Notes: generated by a model not told the origin, from the sequence alone. A stretch of 64,000 nucleotides of DNA from Rossellomorea vietnamensis (GCF_008180615.1 NZ_VTEH01000013.1:54483-118482), one strand, 5' to 3'; counted from the stretch's first letter, positions 18,283 to 27,347 are shown. Numbers and translations: made by a program.

Positions 18283-19290
18283 ATGACGAATAGAGAGATG
18301 AAGGATACTTTAAAGAAGCTTTGCCTCCATTGCCGGCTCGGTGAAATGAATGAAGCTCCAGCTTCAGTTTCAGGCGGGCTTTTACATAAAATATTTGCAG
18401 TAAGAACAACGAAAGGCAAGTATGCAATAAAACTATTAAATCCTGAGATCATGAAAAGAACTGACGCACCCGGTAACTATAGGAATTCAGAAATTATCGC
18501 CAGTTCATTAGGGAGGAAAGTTCCCGCGCTTTCCGCCAAGGAGATCGATGGCTCTCACCTGCAGAAGTTCCAAAATCATTACTACCTTGTGTATGGCTGG
18601 TTAGAAGGTAAAACAAAACCGCTAAGCGAACTGGACTTTAACGACTCAGAAACAATCGGAGAGCTGCTGGGAGAAATACATACCGCAGATTTAACAGAAT
18701 TGAACATAACAGATAGCCATTCTCATAGTAGTAGGGTTATCGATTGGGATTTTTACTTAAGGAAAGGGATAGAGAATAATTCTACCTGGCTTTCTTTATA
18801 TTCTACAACTATCGAGTCGCTTTATAAGTGGAGTAAAAGCGCTGCTGAGGCAGCTGAACAACTTTCTGATGGCAGGGTAATCAGCCATAGAGATTTCGAC
18901 CCCAAAAATGTTAGGTGGACTAAGACTGGCCCGGTGATCATTGATTGGGAATCCGCTGGTTTCATTCATCCTATGCAAGACTTGTTGGAGACTGCACTAT
19001 ATTGGTCTGAGGATGGGGAAGACGGCATACAGAAAGAAAGGTTTTTTGCTTTTATCAGCGGTTATCAGAAACATGGGAAAGAATTAAGTTCCAACTGGAA
19101 AACAGTACTTGATGCCGGCTTTTCAGCAAAACTCGATTGGCTGGAATACAATTTAAAGCGTTCTTTATGGATTGAGTGTGGAGATAATGAAGAGCAGCAG
19201 TTGGGGACAGAGCAGATATGTGAGACAATCGATGCGTTGAGAAAATATGAGGAAAAGATTCCACTATTGTCAGGATGGTTAACAGACTGA
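18283..19290 (+). CDS. Aminoglycoside phosphotransferase (APH) family kinase
   Basis: A 335-residue protein-kinase-fold phosphotransferase. The catalytic loop VISHRDFDPKNVRW is near residues 198-211 and the metal-binding IIDWESAG follows at about 220. The start is set at ATG 18283 because AAGGTGG precedes it; a GTG at 18271 is in frame but overlaps that site. The family phosphorylates aminoglycosides, choline, sugars or other alcohols, and the substrate cannot be assigned here. A second APH gene lies at 38287. Confidence 0.85.
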   Translation: MTNREMKDTLKKLCLHCRLGEMNEAPASVSGGLLHKIFAVRTTKGKYAIKLLNPEIMKRTDAPGNYRNSEIIASSLGRKVPALSAKEIDGSHLQKFQNHYYLVYGWLEGKTKPLSELDFNDSETIGELLGEIHTADLTELNITDSHSHSSRVIDWDFYLRKGIENNSTWLSLYSTTIESLYKWSKSAAEAAEQLSDGRVISHRDFDPKNVRWTKTGPVIIDWESAGFIHPMQDLLETALYWSEDGEDGIQKERFFAFISGYQKHGKELSSNWKTVLDAGFSAKLDWLEYNLKRSLWIECGDNEEQQLGTEQICETIDALRKYEEKIPLLSGWLTD

Positions 19291-19407
19291 TTAAATTATC
19301 TGCTGGTTTCACCGCGCTCCACCGCTAAATGGAGCGGCTTGAGCCAAAAAATATTTTTACAATTCTAATCTTACTAAAGAGAGTAATAAGAAAAGGAGGG
19401 ATTCACC

Positions 19408-19908
19408 ATGAAGTGGTCCATACTGCAATTCCTGGCTGTCTCTCTCATTATTATCGTAATGTGGACCTTGGAAATCGTCAGTGAAAACTTAAATATACAG
19501 ACTTCCTCAGGAGGGTGGACAGCTGTTAACTCACCTCTTCTAACGTTTTTAATGATTGTCTTGATAATGACATCAATTTATCTAATTTTTGTCTTTGAGG
19601 CAAAAAAAGAAAAGCCCATTTTCAGATACAGTATATGGTCGCGCATGCCGTCAATTCTTGTTGGTGCAGGAGTTTTATCTGGAATTTTATTTATCATGGG
19701 AGGTACAATCGGTCCTTTGATGGAATGGGTCAGTCAGTGGCGCTTCCTGCTCTATGTTTTTTTGATTTATTTTCTCTTATTAATATTCTTGTTCATTTTT
19801 TCAATTGAACTTAAAAGACAAAAAGGGTCGCAAACCGTTGAAAAAACCGTGCATATTTCGTTTGTATGGACTCTTGTCCTGCTCTTTGCTCTGTTTTTCC
19901 TGCTGTGA
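19408..19908 (+). CDS. Unknown four-helix membrane protein
   Basis: A 166-residue protein with four predicted helices (about 5-22, 45-65, 83-100 and 112-135) and a fifth near the C-terminus (150-165). AAAAGGAGGG precedes the ATG. No family recognised. A small hairpin (CGCTCCA with its complement) separates it from the APH gene. Confidence 0.65.
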   Translation: MKWSILQFLAVSLIIIVMWTLEIVSENLNIQTSSGGWTAVNSPLLTFLMIVLIMTSIYLIFVFEAKKEKPIFRYSIWSRMPSILVGAGVLSGILFIMGGTIGPLMEWVSQWRFLLYVFLIYFLLLIFLFIFSIELKRQKGSQTVEKTVHISFVWTLVLLFALFFLL

Positions 19909-19967
19909 TGGAAGAATAGGAGAAGTGAATTTCTCTTAATACCTGATAAAACTGAAGGAGGAATGGA

Positions 19968-20009
19968 ATGACTTCAAATTCATGGACATCTTTGGGAGTC
20001 CTAGAATAA
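19968..20009 (+). other. 13-codon mini-ORF with strong ribosome-binding site
   Basis: GAAGGAGGAATGGA precedes ATG, followed by 13 codons (MTSNSWTSLGVLE) and TAA. Nothing on the plus strand follows for over 1.8 kb, so it is not an obvious leader peptide. It may be the start of a deleted gene or a genuine short peptide. Confidence 0.3.
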
Positions 20010-20146
20010 TGATCTACATAGGGTATTGAGCTGTTACAAGAATACTGAGCAAATTAATAGGGAAATTACGCAGGGTTCCATTAACTTGTGAAGAGTACCG
20101 CGTTTCACGGAAATCACATTTTTTGTGAAACTTGAAGTGAAGAAAT

Positions 20147-20626
20147 TCAATTTTCCAATACTTCTATTAAATCGGTGTGTATTTTAACAAGATGAGCTTC
20201 TAATAATTGTGCTAAACGCCCATTTAGTTGGTGATAATCATTATCTGCTTTTTCAATAAGTTTATAAAATTCATGTTCTATACTTTCGTCCGTTTCTAAA
20301 GCTAAGTATAAGTGCCACAATGGATCCAGGTGCTTTTTCACAATCTCGGCATAATCATCAGCACCGATTTTTTCAAGAACGCCTGCAAGGTCAATCCTAT
20401 ACTTCCTTATGCCTGCTTTTTTAATATGATCAGAAAACCACGTAAGGAACATTTCATGCCCGCCGCTTTCCAGTTCTGCAAAATAGTGAAACACAATGAA
20501 AGATTCATATATGGTTTCCTCTTCTGAAGGAAAATCATGCTCGCATATCACTTTAGTAACAGCATTCCATATGCCATCATTATTCATTAACCCTTTTCTT
20601 TTCATTTTAGGCTTCAATTTATCCAC
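20147..20626 (-). CDS. Unknown protein resembling DMP19/DUF4375
   Basis: A 159-residue soluble, acidic protein with a central FHYFAELESGGHEMFLTWFS segment that recalls the DMP19-like (DUF4375) fold. The likeness is suggestive only. The longest start is GTG 20626, 11 bases after the stop of the small membrane protein upstream; an internal ATG after AAAAGGG is an alternative. The two genes are probably co-transcribed on the minus strand. Confidence 0.6.
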   Translation of the reverse strand: MDKLKPKMKRKGLMNNDGIWNAVTKVICEHDFPSEEETIYESFIVFHYFAELESGGHEMFLTWFSDHIKKAGIRKYRIDLAGVLEKIGADDYAEIVKKHLDPLWHLYLALETDESIEHEFYKLIEKADNDYHQLNGRLAQLLEAHLVKIHTDLIEVLEN

Positions 20627-20637
20627 TTCACAATCCG

Positions 20638-20817
20638 CTATTTTTTAATTTCACCTTTGTAAAAATAACCCGTTAATGCTGTAATTAAGCCTGCTGCAAA
20701 GACAATCTGTACAAGACTAGAGGGAGGACTTGAGTCCCATTTGGTTAAATTTTGAAAGAATAGGCTTACTATCATTAATGTTATTCCTAATAACATTATT
20801 TTAATTGGTTCCTTCAC
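20638..20817 (-). CDS. 59-residue two-helix membrane protein
   Basis: A GTG start with GAGGG 7 bases upstream opens a 59-codon frame with two hydrophobic segments (about 6-22 and 37-54) and a basic C-terminus (KGEIKK). It ends 11 bases before the DMP19-like gene, with which it likely forms an operon. No family recognised. Confidence 0.6.
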   Translation of the reverse strand: MKEPIKIMLLGITLMIVSLFFQNLTKWDSSPPSSLVQIVFAAGLITALTGYFYKGEIKK

Positions 20818-20830
20818 GAGTTATCCCTCA

Positions 20831-21297
20831 TTTCCACTACCTCTATGGATCTTTTTCTATCCTGATTTTACCACATTTCTAACTGTTCCTGGTTTGCAAA
20901 TGTTTTCGAATATTTGATGCAGTTGAAGAAATTTTTTGAGTAATTCTTAAATATTCCCGATTGAAAAAGATCTGCCGCGGGTAGAAATATTTATACATTC
21001 AGGTATTAAATATGTTTAGTTCTCTTAAGAGGTTTAAGAGTAGCATGGTGGTTGAGGTTATTTTCGCAGAGTAAGAGTAATTTTTCTAACACGGTAAGAT
21101 AAGTTTTTTGAAGGATGATTGGGAGGCAAGAAAGATACCTTTGAGGCAAAACTAGATACTTTTGTCTGGATGAATTGGAGAGAGAGGTTTAAACAGGCGT
21201 TGGAAGTTCGTTGAATGTGAAGAGAAATCAGTTTTTGAGGTTATGTACAAGTCATACTTTCTTATAACATAGCTGTTTTCATCTGTGAAAAGAGAAG
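20831..21297. other. Intergenic region without a recognisable gene
   Basis: I see no supported gene here on either strand. The stretch contains an imperfect direct repeat of about 20 bases near 21123-21163 (GAGGCAAGAAAGATACCTTT, then GAGGCAAAACTAGATACTTT) and otherwise AT-rich sequence. Confidence 0.5.
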
Positions 21298-21341
21298 AGA
21301 GACATCGAGTTAGGAATAGATTCCAATTCGGTGTCTCCCTC
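21298..21341 (-). terminator. Terminator for the minus-strand gene at 21355
   Basis: A long imperfect hairpin (GAGACATCGAGTTAGGAAT against ATTCCAATTCGGTGTCTC) lies 14 bases past the stop, followed on the minus strand by a pyrimidine-rich TCTCTCTTCTCTTTT. Confidence 0.6.
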
Positions 21342-21354
21342 GGTATAGCCCTAT

Positions 21355-21654
21355 CTATCTTTCCTGCCGGCTCTCAGCTTCCAGCCTTTCCATTTCTGCG
21401 TGAGTCTGAGGAAATCCGTTTGCCTGCCACTCTGACCGGTAAGCTGAATCTAGCTTGGTGAGGCCTTTTTCTGCATCTTCCATGTCAGCATTGACACTTT
21501 CCTGAACATCGATTTTTATGCTGTCTCTCATATCTGTATCTGGATAGACTGAGAAGTTATTCTTCTTTCTCTTTTTATACATCGCAGTGGCCAAAGCGGC
21601 GCTGCCTGCTGAAACAAGCGAACCCATAATTAGATTCTTTGCCATTCTATTCAT
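21355..21654 (-). CDS. Unknown protein with N-terminal membrane segment
   Basis: A 99-residue protein. A hydrophobic Ala/Gly-rich segment (residues about 8-24) is followed by KKRKK, so the acidic remainder probably stays in the cytoplasm. GGAGGG lies before the ATG. The rest is polar and probably helical. No family assigned. Confidence 0.6.
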   Translation of the reverse strand: MNRMAKNLIMGSLVSAGSAALATAMYKKRKKNNFSVYPDTDMRDSIKIDVQESVNADMEDAEKGLTKLDSAYRSEWQANGFPQTHAEMERLEAESRQER

Positions 21655-21831
21655 CAGAATCCCTCCAGTTTTAAGAACTTTTTCTGATTAATAGTAAATA
21701 CCCCTTTATCCGGATATTATACTGGGATATATTCCCTTATAAAAAAATTACTATTGGCTAATCCTATTTGTGTTAGCATTCCCGGGCCATCTATGGTACC
21801 ATTTACCTTTACAGGAAAAGGACGTGAATTT

Positions 21832-22206
21832 ATGATTAAAATTGAACTGCCTAAAGTGGATGTATCCATTACAGAACGACAGCAGGCTTCACAGGAAAAT
21901 GAACCGGTGATCAAGTCTGTTGAAGGCTTTATCGACCTCCATGAAATACCAAGAGACAAGGGCGGCATGATCTTGTTTTATAACATTAATGACGAGCTGC
22001 TTTTCGTTGGGAAAGCCCGCAAGCTTAGACAGCGTGTAAAGAAGCATCTGGAGGACAACGTGTCTCCATTGAAGCCTCATAGAGAAGAAGTGTACCGCAT
22101 TGATGTAAGCTTCGTGGAAGACAGCATGGAGCGGGAAATCTATGAAACGTACATGATCAACACATTACAAGCTAAGTATAATGTGGACAAGGTGTTTTAT
22201 AAGTAA
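21832..22206 (+). CDS. GIY-YIG nuclease domain protein
   Basis: A 124-residue protein with a GIY-YIG endonuclease domain like that at the N-terminus of UvrC. The two motif strands are GMILFYNI and ELLFVGKA (residues about 44-65), with the catalytic-region arginine in RKLRQRV and the metal-binding glutamate in MEREIYETYMI. The GIY and YIG tyrosines are replaced by Leu and Phe, so activity is less certain. The start is ATG 21832; the frame upstream is open for 26 codons but lacks a ribosome-binding site. A strong terminator follows. Confidence 0.8.
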   Translation: MIKIELPKVDVSITERQQASQENEPVIKSVEGFIDLHEIPRDKGGMILFYNINDELLFVGKARKLRQRVKKHLEDNVSPLKPHREEVYRIDVSFVEDSMEREIYETYMINTLQAKYNVDKVFYK

Positions 22207-22211
22207 GTATG

Positions 22212-22246
22212 AAAACCAGGACCTTTAAAGGGGTCCTGGTTTTTTA
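22212..22246 (+). terminator. Terminator after the GIY-YIG gene
   Basis: AAAACCAGGACC pairs with GGTCCTGGTTTT around a short loop and runs into TTTTTT. It starts 6 bases after the stop codon. Confidence 0.85.
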
Positions 22247-22325
22247 TGCTAAAAATCACAAGAATTGAAACTAATTACCATTCTGGCTCGTATTTATCTT
22301 ACATACTAAAAAAAGAGGTGTCAAA

Positions 22326-23279
22326 ATGGCGAAAACGATCAACCTGTTTGCCGTCATGATCATCATTCTAGTGGGATGTTCAAATGAAGAAGCGGTACCG
22401 GCTCAATCAAAGGTAAATATTCTTAAGGAAGGACAAGCCTTCAATCTGGTTCCCCTTTATGAAGAGGTCCTGGATTATGCTAATAGTGTCGAGGAACAAT
22501 CCGGCCTCACAGCTGGTGAATATTATACAAGAGTGACACAGCCTTTCCTGGATTATGCATCCTCAGAAAACAGCAGTCTTAAGGGAGGCATCGATTACTC
22601 TTCATATTTCTATCCTACAAAGAAGCCTGAAGCATTAGCAGAAACTGCCAGAGAACTATTAAAACTGCAAGAGGATATCAATAAAGCGATTGAAGATAGC
22701 CTTGGAAAATCCGCCAATAGTCTTCCTGGGGGAAAGAAAACGATTTTTATAAAACCCGCAGCCCCCGAGGATACTTTTACAAAGTATATGAAAGGGGTAG
22801 GCGCTGTGACATTGAGCAAGGATGCAATCCTGCTGATTCTGTCTCCATCTTATGAAGAGGAAATGCTTAAGTATGTGGTAGCCCATGAATATTACCACTC
22901 AGTGTTAATGGAAAAAGATGATGAAGCGGGCTTCACGTTATTGGAAGGAATCATTTTTGAAGGAAAAGCCGAATCTTTCGCTTCCCGTTTGTATCCTAAA
23001 GTGAAAGCACCATGGACAGAGCCGCTTACCACTGAAGAAGAAAATACTGTGTTGAATGTTCTAAAAGAAAATATGGAATCCACGAGCATTGAGCTTTATA
23101 ACGAGTTTCATGAAGGCAATTTCACAAAAGGTCTGCCTATTTGGTCCAATTATAAGATTGGATATAAAATTATGGAAAGCTTTCTGGCAGAGCACCCTGA
23201 CATGACAGTTAAGGAATGGACAATGGCTGAAGAAACAAAGATAGTCAAAAACAGTTCATTCAGTTACTTGCTTCAATAA
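22326..23279 (+). CDS. Lipoprotein with zinc protease motif, DUF2268-like
   Basis: A 317-residue lipoprotein. The signal peptide ends in the lipobox LVGC (residues about 16-19), so the mature protein should be tethered outside the membrane. An HExxH motif (AHEYYH, about 186-191) followed by EGKAESFASRLYP about 25 residues later matches the DUF2268 family of predicted Zn-dependent proteases. AAAGAGGTG precedes the ATG. It stands alone. Confidence 0.8.
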   Translation: MAKTINLFAVMIIILVGCSNEEAVPAQSKVNILKEGQAFNLVPLYEEVLDYANSVEEQSGLTAGEYYTRVTQPFLDYASSENSSLKGGIDYSSYFYPTKKPEALAETARELLKLQEDINKAIEDSLGKSANSLPGGKKTIFIKPAAPEDTFTKYMKGVGAVTLSKDAILLILSPSYEEEMLKYVVAHEYYHSVLMEKDDEAGFTLLEGIIFEGKAESFASRLYPKVKAPWTEPLTTEEENTVLNVLKENMESTSIELYNEFHEGNFTKGLPIWSNYKIGYKIMESFLAEHPDMTVKEWTMAEETKIVKNSSFSYLLQ

Positions 23280-23473
23280 CCATTTCCATGAGCTGTTCCT
23301 TACTAGATTGGAAAAAACAATGGTATGCTCTTTACTCATGAAACTCAAGTTCCCTTTTTCCGGGAGGGAACAGACCTCCATTACTATTACTAGAGCAAGC
23401 TCATTCCGTTTTTAAGCGGTACAGTTGCTTTCTATGATCACCCTGTTAATTTTTTTTGAAAGGAGATGAAAGA

Positions 23474-24040
23474 ATGAGAACTGAAAAAGAAAAGATGCTG
23501 AATGGTGAGATGTACGATCCAGCTGATCCCTTGTTAACTGAAGAACGTGAGGAAGCCAGGAAACGCGTGAGGCTGTACAATCAAACGACAGAGACTGAAG
23601 GAGAGAAGCGTGTGACTATGCTGAAGGAACTCCTGGGATCTACCGGAGAGACGGTCTATATGGAGCCGAATATTCGTTTTGATTATGGATACAACACTCA
23701 TGTCGGTGAAAACTTTTTTGCTAATTTTGACTGCACCATCCTGGATGTCTGCGAGGTGCGATTTGGCGATAACTGCATGCTGGCGCCGGGTGTACATATT
23801 TATACAGCAACACACCCCCTTCATCCTGCGGAGAGGAATTCAGGAAGGGAATATGCTAAACCTATAAGCTTTGGTGACAATGTTTGGATTGGCGGCAGCG
23901 CAGTGATCAATCCTGGTGTCTCGGTGGGCGACAATGTGGTTATCGCTTCCGGAGCGGTAGTTACGAAGGATATACCGGATAACGTGGTGGTTGGAGGTAA
24001 CCCCGCCAGGATCATTAAGGAATTGGATATATCTTCATAA
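23474..24040 (+). CDS. maa: Maltose O-acetyltransferase family enzyme
   Basis: A 188-residue hexapeptide-repeat acetyltransferase. The N-terminal cap ([20 protein letters not shown]) is that of maltose acetyltransferase, and the left-handed beta helix shows [32 protein letters not shown] with the active-site His, and a closing loop [11 protein letters not shown]. It transfers acetyl from acetyl-CoA to sugars. The ATG at 23474 has GAAAGGAGATGA before it and matches the usual family start. Confidence 0.88.
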   Translation: MRTEKEKMLNGEMYDPADPLLTEEREEARKRVRLYNQTTETEGEKRVTMLKELLGSTGETVYMEPNIRFDYGYNTHVGENFFANFDCTILDVCEVRFGDNCMLAPGVHIYTATHPLHPAERNSGREYAKPISFGDNVWIGGSAVINPGVSVGDNVVIASGAVVTKDIPDNVVVGGNPARIIKELDISS

Positions 24041-24043
24041 CCC

Positions 24044-24080
24044 AAGAGAACCCATTTCGAAATGAGATGGGTTTTCTCTT
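24044..24080 (+). terminator. Terminator after the acetyltransferase gene
   Basis: AAGAGAACCCAT pairs with ATGGGTTTTCTCTT; it starts 3 bases after the stop codon. Confidence 0.75.
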
Positions 24081-24184
24081 ATTGACAGTCGGTCTTATTG
24101 AAGCAAAAAAGAACCGGAAAATTGAGAATGAATGACTTATATTTATCCTTATAAGTAATCAAGTATTATCAGGGAGTGGTTTCA

Positions 24185-25204
24185 ATGTCAAACTTTGAAG
24201 TAAAGGTGCTGCAGACCAGGGGCAGTTCTTATCATATCGGCCAAAAAACAGCTGATCAGGTACGTGATCTCTCCATATTAAACATCTTGAGATCAATAAC
24301 AAAACAAGAGATCAATATAGAGGAAATGAAAGCTATCTATAAAACTTATGCCCCCCATCTCCTTGAAGAGCTAGAAGGTTTATCAGATGGGCTGGGAATT
24401 TCTTTTGAAAAGGCCGCAGCCCTGTTTAGCGGGTACGATGTTCCTAAGACAGAAGCTATGGGCTGTTCGGCGTTTATGACGGACGAATTTTATGTAAGAA
24501 ATTACGACTTTGCGCCAGCTTTGTATGACGGCTTATTCAGCCTTGTACAAGGAGGAAATGTATTAGCATCAGCAGGGTATAATCTTCAACTGATAGGAAG
24601 GCATGATGCTGTGAATGAAAAAGGCCTCGCTGCAGGACTTCATTTCGTCAGCTATGATAGTTATACAGCAGGTATCTCAGCTTGGACAGCTCTACGCATG
24701 GTTTTGGATAAATGTTCTTCGATGGAAGAAGCCATCCACATGCTGAAAGAACTTCCTCATGCTGCCTGCTACAATTTTTCTATAGTTGATGAAAAAGGTC
24801 ACCGCGCTGTCGTAGAAGCAGCACCGGAAAAGGTGAAAGTCCGTAAAGGAGAAGAGGCTGCTGTCTGTGTTAATCACTTCGAGGATAAAGAGTTGCTGAA
24901 TAAAAACCGTAGTACTTTGGAAGGTTCAATACAAAGGCGCAATCACTTGATGAGCTTAAGAAATTGTAACATTTCGCATGAGCAGGCGTTCAATCATTTT
25001 TGCAGCAAACAATCACCGGTGTTCTTTAGGGACTACGATCAATTATTTGGCACACTTCACACGTTTTCTTATGGGTACGAAGAGTCACGGATTCTCACCG
25101 CTATCGCCCAAAGCGGAAAGGTCCTAGACATCAACTTTAGGGAATGGGTGAGAGGAAAGGATGTTCCTATCAATTCTATGGAAGGATTTATAGAACAGCT
25201 TTGA
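24185..25204 (+). CDS. C45 / choloylglycine hydrolase-like Ntn amidohydrolase
   Basis: A 339-residue protein of the isopenicillin N acyltransferase-like (peptidase C45/linear amide hydrolase) group. The nucleophile is probably the Cys of AMGCSAFMT (about residue 93). The Arg-Asn-Tyr-Asp run (RNYDFAP) shortly after and the VNEKGLAAGLHF segment are typical. The first about 90 residues resemble the pro-region that is cleaved off in this class. The ATG at 24185 follows CAGGGAG. The natural substrate is unknown. Confidence 0.8.
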   Translation: MSNFEVKVLQTRGSSYHIGQKTADQVRDLSILNILRSITKQEINIEEMKAIYKTYAPHLLEELEGLSDGLGISFEKAAALFSGYDVPKTEAMGCSAFMTDEFYVRNYDFAPALYDGLFSLVQGGNVLASAGYNLQLIGRHDAVNEKGLAAGLHFVSYDSYTAGISAWTALRMVLDKCSSMEEAIHMLKELPHAACYNFSIVDEKGHRAVVEAAPEKVKVRKGEEAAVCVNHFEDKELLNKNRSTLEGSIQRRNHLMSLRNCNISHEQAFNHFCSKQSPVFFRDYDQLFGTLHTFSYGYEESRILTAIAQSGKVLDINFREWVRGKDVPINSMEGFIEQL

Positions 25205-25226
25205 AGTGAATCTCAGCATCAATTCT

Positions 25227-25255
25227 TTGACAATCTAAACTGTAAATAATACTAT
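25227..25255 (+). promoter_or_regulatory. Promoter overlapping operator A
   Basis: TTGACA (25227-25232) and TACTAT (25250-25255) are 17 bases apart. The 21-bp dyad at 25240 begins exactly 7 bases after the -35 hexamer ends. A transcript from here would meet a terminator about 40 bases on. Confidence 0.65.
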
Positions 25256-25260
25256 TACAG
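25240..25260. promoter_or_regulatory. Rrf2-type operator A, CTGTAA-N9-TTACAG
   Basis: A perfect inverted repeat with 9-base spacer, of the same class as sites at 25310, 54450, 54943 and 55043. It covers the spacer and -10 of a promoter. The presumed ligand is the Rrf2 regulator at 54497, whose own promoter carries a near-identical site. Confidence 0.7.
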
Positions 25261-25267
25261 TATTGAT

Positions 25268-25298
25268 AAAAAAGCTTAGACAACGTTTAAGCTTTTTT
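25268..25298 (+). terminator. Terminator between operators A and B
   Basis: A perfect 11-bp stem (AAAAAAGCTTA and TAAGCTTTTTT) closes a 9-base loop. It may end the C45-type gene transcript, but it also lies downstream of a promoter, as in the equivalent region at 55001. Confidence 0.75.
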
Positions 25299-25309
25299 CA
25301 CATTCCCAA

Positions 25310-25330
25310 CTGTAACTTCTATTTTTACAT
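25310..25330. promoter_or_regulatory. Rrf2-type operator B at the promoter of the luciferase-like gene
   Basis: CTGTAA and TTACAT flank 9 bases. TTCACA (25297-25302) and TATTTT (25320-25325) with 17-base spacing give a promoter in the same phase to the operator as at site A. The sequence is closest to site E at 55043, sharing CTGTAACTT and TTACATTTA. Confidence 0.65.
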
Positions 25331-25420
25331 TTAATAGGTAAGGATGTTGCAGACGTACTTGGGCATATTGAAAGCATGATTTCCACGTTTTGAATTCTGA
25401 AATAGAAAGGAAAATTTTTC

Positions 25421-26425
25421 ATGACAAATATAAATATTCCTGTTTCCGTATTGAACCTCGCCCCAATCAGGAAAGGGCAAAACTCTAAGGATGCCATTGA
25501 TTCCATGGTGGACCTTGCACAAGCTGCAGAAAAGATGGGTTACACCCGTTATTGGATAGCTGAACACCATAATACCGCTACACTTGTTAGTTCCGCCACA
25601 TCCATTTTAATCAAGCACACATTGGAGAACACAGAAACCATCCGGGTAGGCTCAGGCGGCGTCATGCTCCCAAATCATTCACCTTTGGTTGTTGCAGAAC
25701 AGTTTGGAACAATGGCTACCATTTACCCTGACAGAGTGGATCTGGGGCTTGGCCGGGCACCCGGCACCGATATGATGACTGCCAGTGCTTTAAGAAGGTC
25801 ATCCTCTCAAGAGAATGTCTACACTTTCCCGGATGATATCCAGCAGCTGCTGACCTATTTCGGCCCTGCTGAGGGGCAGGGGTATGTAAAAGCATACCCT
25901 GGAGTGGGAACGAACATCCCGCTTTATATACTCGGATCCTCTACAGATTCCGCCTATTTAGCAGCTAAACTAGGACTGCCATATGCGTTTGCAGCTCACT
26001 TTGCGCCAAGACATATGGAGGAAGCCTTATCGATTTACAGAAGACAGTTCCATCCTTCAGAGTATCTGGACAAACCCCACGCAATCATCTGTTTGAATGT
26101 CATCGCAACGGAAACAGATGAAGACGCGAAGCTGCAATCTACGACTATGCAGCAATTCTTCCTGAATGTTGTACGAGGCACTCAGAGTCCAATGAGTCCG
26201 CCTGTCGAGGATATGGATGCTGTGTGGACTCCTGGTGAAAAGCAAATGGCTGAATCCATGACGAGTGTCTCGCTAATGGGCAGCAAGCAGACCGTGAAAG
26301 AACAGCTGACCAGCTTCCAGGAGAAGTATGATGTCGATGAAATCATGGCGGTTTCTTATATTTATGATCAGGAGAAACAGAAGCGGTCGTATGAAATCTT
26401 TAAAGAAATTGTGGATGGAAAATAA
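25421..26425 (+). CDS. LLM class flavin-dependent oxidoreductase (luciferase-like)
   Basis: A 334-residue TIM-barrel monooxygenase of the bacterial luciferase-like family, the short alkanal-monooxygenase-type form. RYWIAEHHN (residues about 42-50), [20 protein letters not shown] and [11 protein letters not shown] are characteristic. It uses reduced FMN and oxygen on an unknown substrate. AAAGGA precedes the ATG. Two operators of the Rrf2-type dyad lie upstream, which links its expression to the flavin oxidoreductase locus near 55 kb. A strong terminator follows. Confidence 0.88.
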   Translation: MTNINIPVSVLNLAPIRKGQNSKDAIDSMVDLAQAAEKMGYTRYWIAEHHNTATLVSSATSILIKHTLENTETIRVGSGGVMLPNHSPLVVAEQFGTMATIYPDRVDLGLGRAPGTDMMTASALRRSSSQENVYTFPDDIQQLLTYFGPAEGQGYVKAYPGVGTNIPLYILGSSTDSAYLAAKLGLPYAFAAHFAPRHMEEALSIYRRQFHPSEYLDKPHAIICLNVIATETDEDAKLQSTTMQQFFLNVVRGTQSPMSPPVEDMDAVWTPGEKQMAESMTSVSLMGSKQTVKEQLTSFQEKYDVDEIMAVSYIYDQEKQKRSYEIFKEIVDGK

Positions 26426-26434
26426 AGTAAGATC

Positions 26435-26469
26435 AAAACAGCTCAATTATAATATTGAGCTGTTTTTTT
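26435..26469 (+). terminator. Terminator after the luciferase-like gene
   Basis: AAACAGCTCAAT pairs with ATTGAGCTGTTT and is followed by a T run. Confidence 0.85.
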
Positions 26470-26741
26470 ATGTCTATCTTTCATTCGAAATGTTATTTTC
26501 TCCTCTATAAAGACTAAGTCCTCAGTAATTGTTTCCAGGTGTAATATAGAGACTGTAAGCTGGTAAAGAGCCACATGAAGTAAACACTGCTGCAAAATCA
26601 TCTTTAGGCCATCTAAGAAGGTGTCAGATTCAACTAATCTATAACACATTCTTAAAAAATTAAATGAATTATGAAACTTTTTACAGTTTTAAACAGTATA
26701 ACAATTAAGGACACTATCATAAATCACCGAGGAGGGATCAT

Positions 26742-26849
26742 ATGGGGCTCATTTATATCTTGTTAAGCATCTTATCATCAGCCATGTTTTTGTATTATTG
26801 GGGAAAGTCAGGTTATGACTGGGGAACGACAAATGACGATGCGAAGTAA
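26742..26849 (+). CDS. 35-residue single-helix membrane protein
   Basis: GAGGAGGGATCAT precedes ATG and a 35-codon frame. Residues 2-20 are hydrophobic (GLIYILLSILSSAMFLYYW) and the tail is polar and acidic (TTNDDAK). It lies 37 bases before another small membrane protein gene and probably shares its transcript. Confidence 0.6.
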   Translation: MGLIYILLSILSSAMFLYYWGKSGYDWGTTNDDAK

Positions 26850-26886
26850 TTCAATACATAAAATAACACAGTAGAAGGAGATGCAT

Positions 26887-27198
26887 ATGAAAAAGAATAT
26901 TATAGGCACAATCATATCAGCAGGGGTTATCGGCATTCTGGTGTGGATAGCTGCTATGGTTTTATCCATTTCATATATGGATTGGAGCTTCTTTATCGGG
27001 CTTGCCATTTCAGTAGTGCTGTTTTTCTTCAACAGCAGCGGAGGAGTCCTTTCAAAAGGTGCAACGCTTGATGCAAGTACCGCAGGATGGAAAGTTCAGC
27101 CAGATAACGAATTGAAAGCGAACGTTGGATTTGTATTTTTTGGAGCCGTTCTTTACACAATTGTTAGTTTCATCATGATGATTATCACGTATTATTAA
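26887..27198 (+). CDS. Unknown three-helix membrane protein
   Basis: A 103-residue protein with helices at about 5-26, 32-48 and 78-100. The ATG at 26887 is preferred over that at 26881, because AAGGAG touches the latter. A central GGVLSKGATLDASTAGWK loop separates helices 2 and 3. No family assigned. Confidence 0.6.
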   Translation: MKKNIIGTIISAGVIGILVWIAAMVLSISYMDWSFFIGLAISVVLFFFNSSGGVLSKGATLDASTAGWKVQPDNELKANVGFVFFGAVLYTIVSFIMMIITYY

Positions 27199-27200
27199 GA

Positions 27201-27336
27201 GGCTGTTTTCTCATATATTGTTGCTTTCGGAGTAAGAGTAGTTCTTTACTTTTCGGTGGTACCAGATTTCCCCCCTTTTAGTATTGTTATTTTTCGGAAT
27301 TAGTATCGAATAGCAACAAAGTTTACAAAAAGAGCG
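27201..27336. mobile_element. MITE-like element, AT-rich core type, copy 1
   Basis: The element begins GGCTGTTTTCTCATATATTG and ends with the inverted counterpart AGCAACAAAGTTTACAAAAA followed by GAGCG. ATTAAGA occurs directly on both sides (27194-27200 and 27337-27343), a likely target duplication. There is no gene inside. Confidence 0.75.
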
Positions 27337-27347
27337 ATTAAGAAAAG

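Noticed and set aside
18283..19290. Aminoglycoside resistance gene
   Set aside because: Only the general APH fold motifs are present; nothing points to an antibiotic substrate, and such kinases are widespread housekeeping or unknown enzymes in bacilli.
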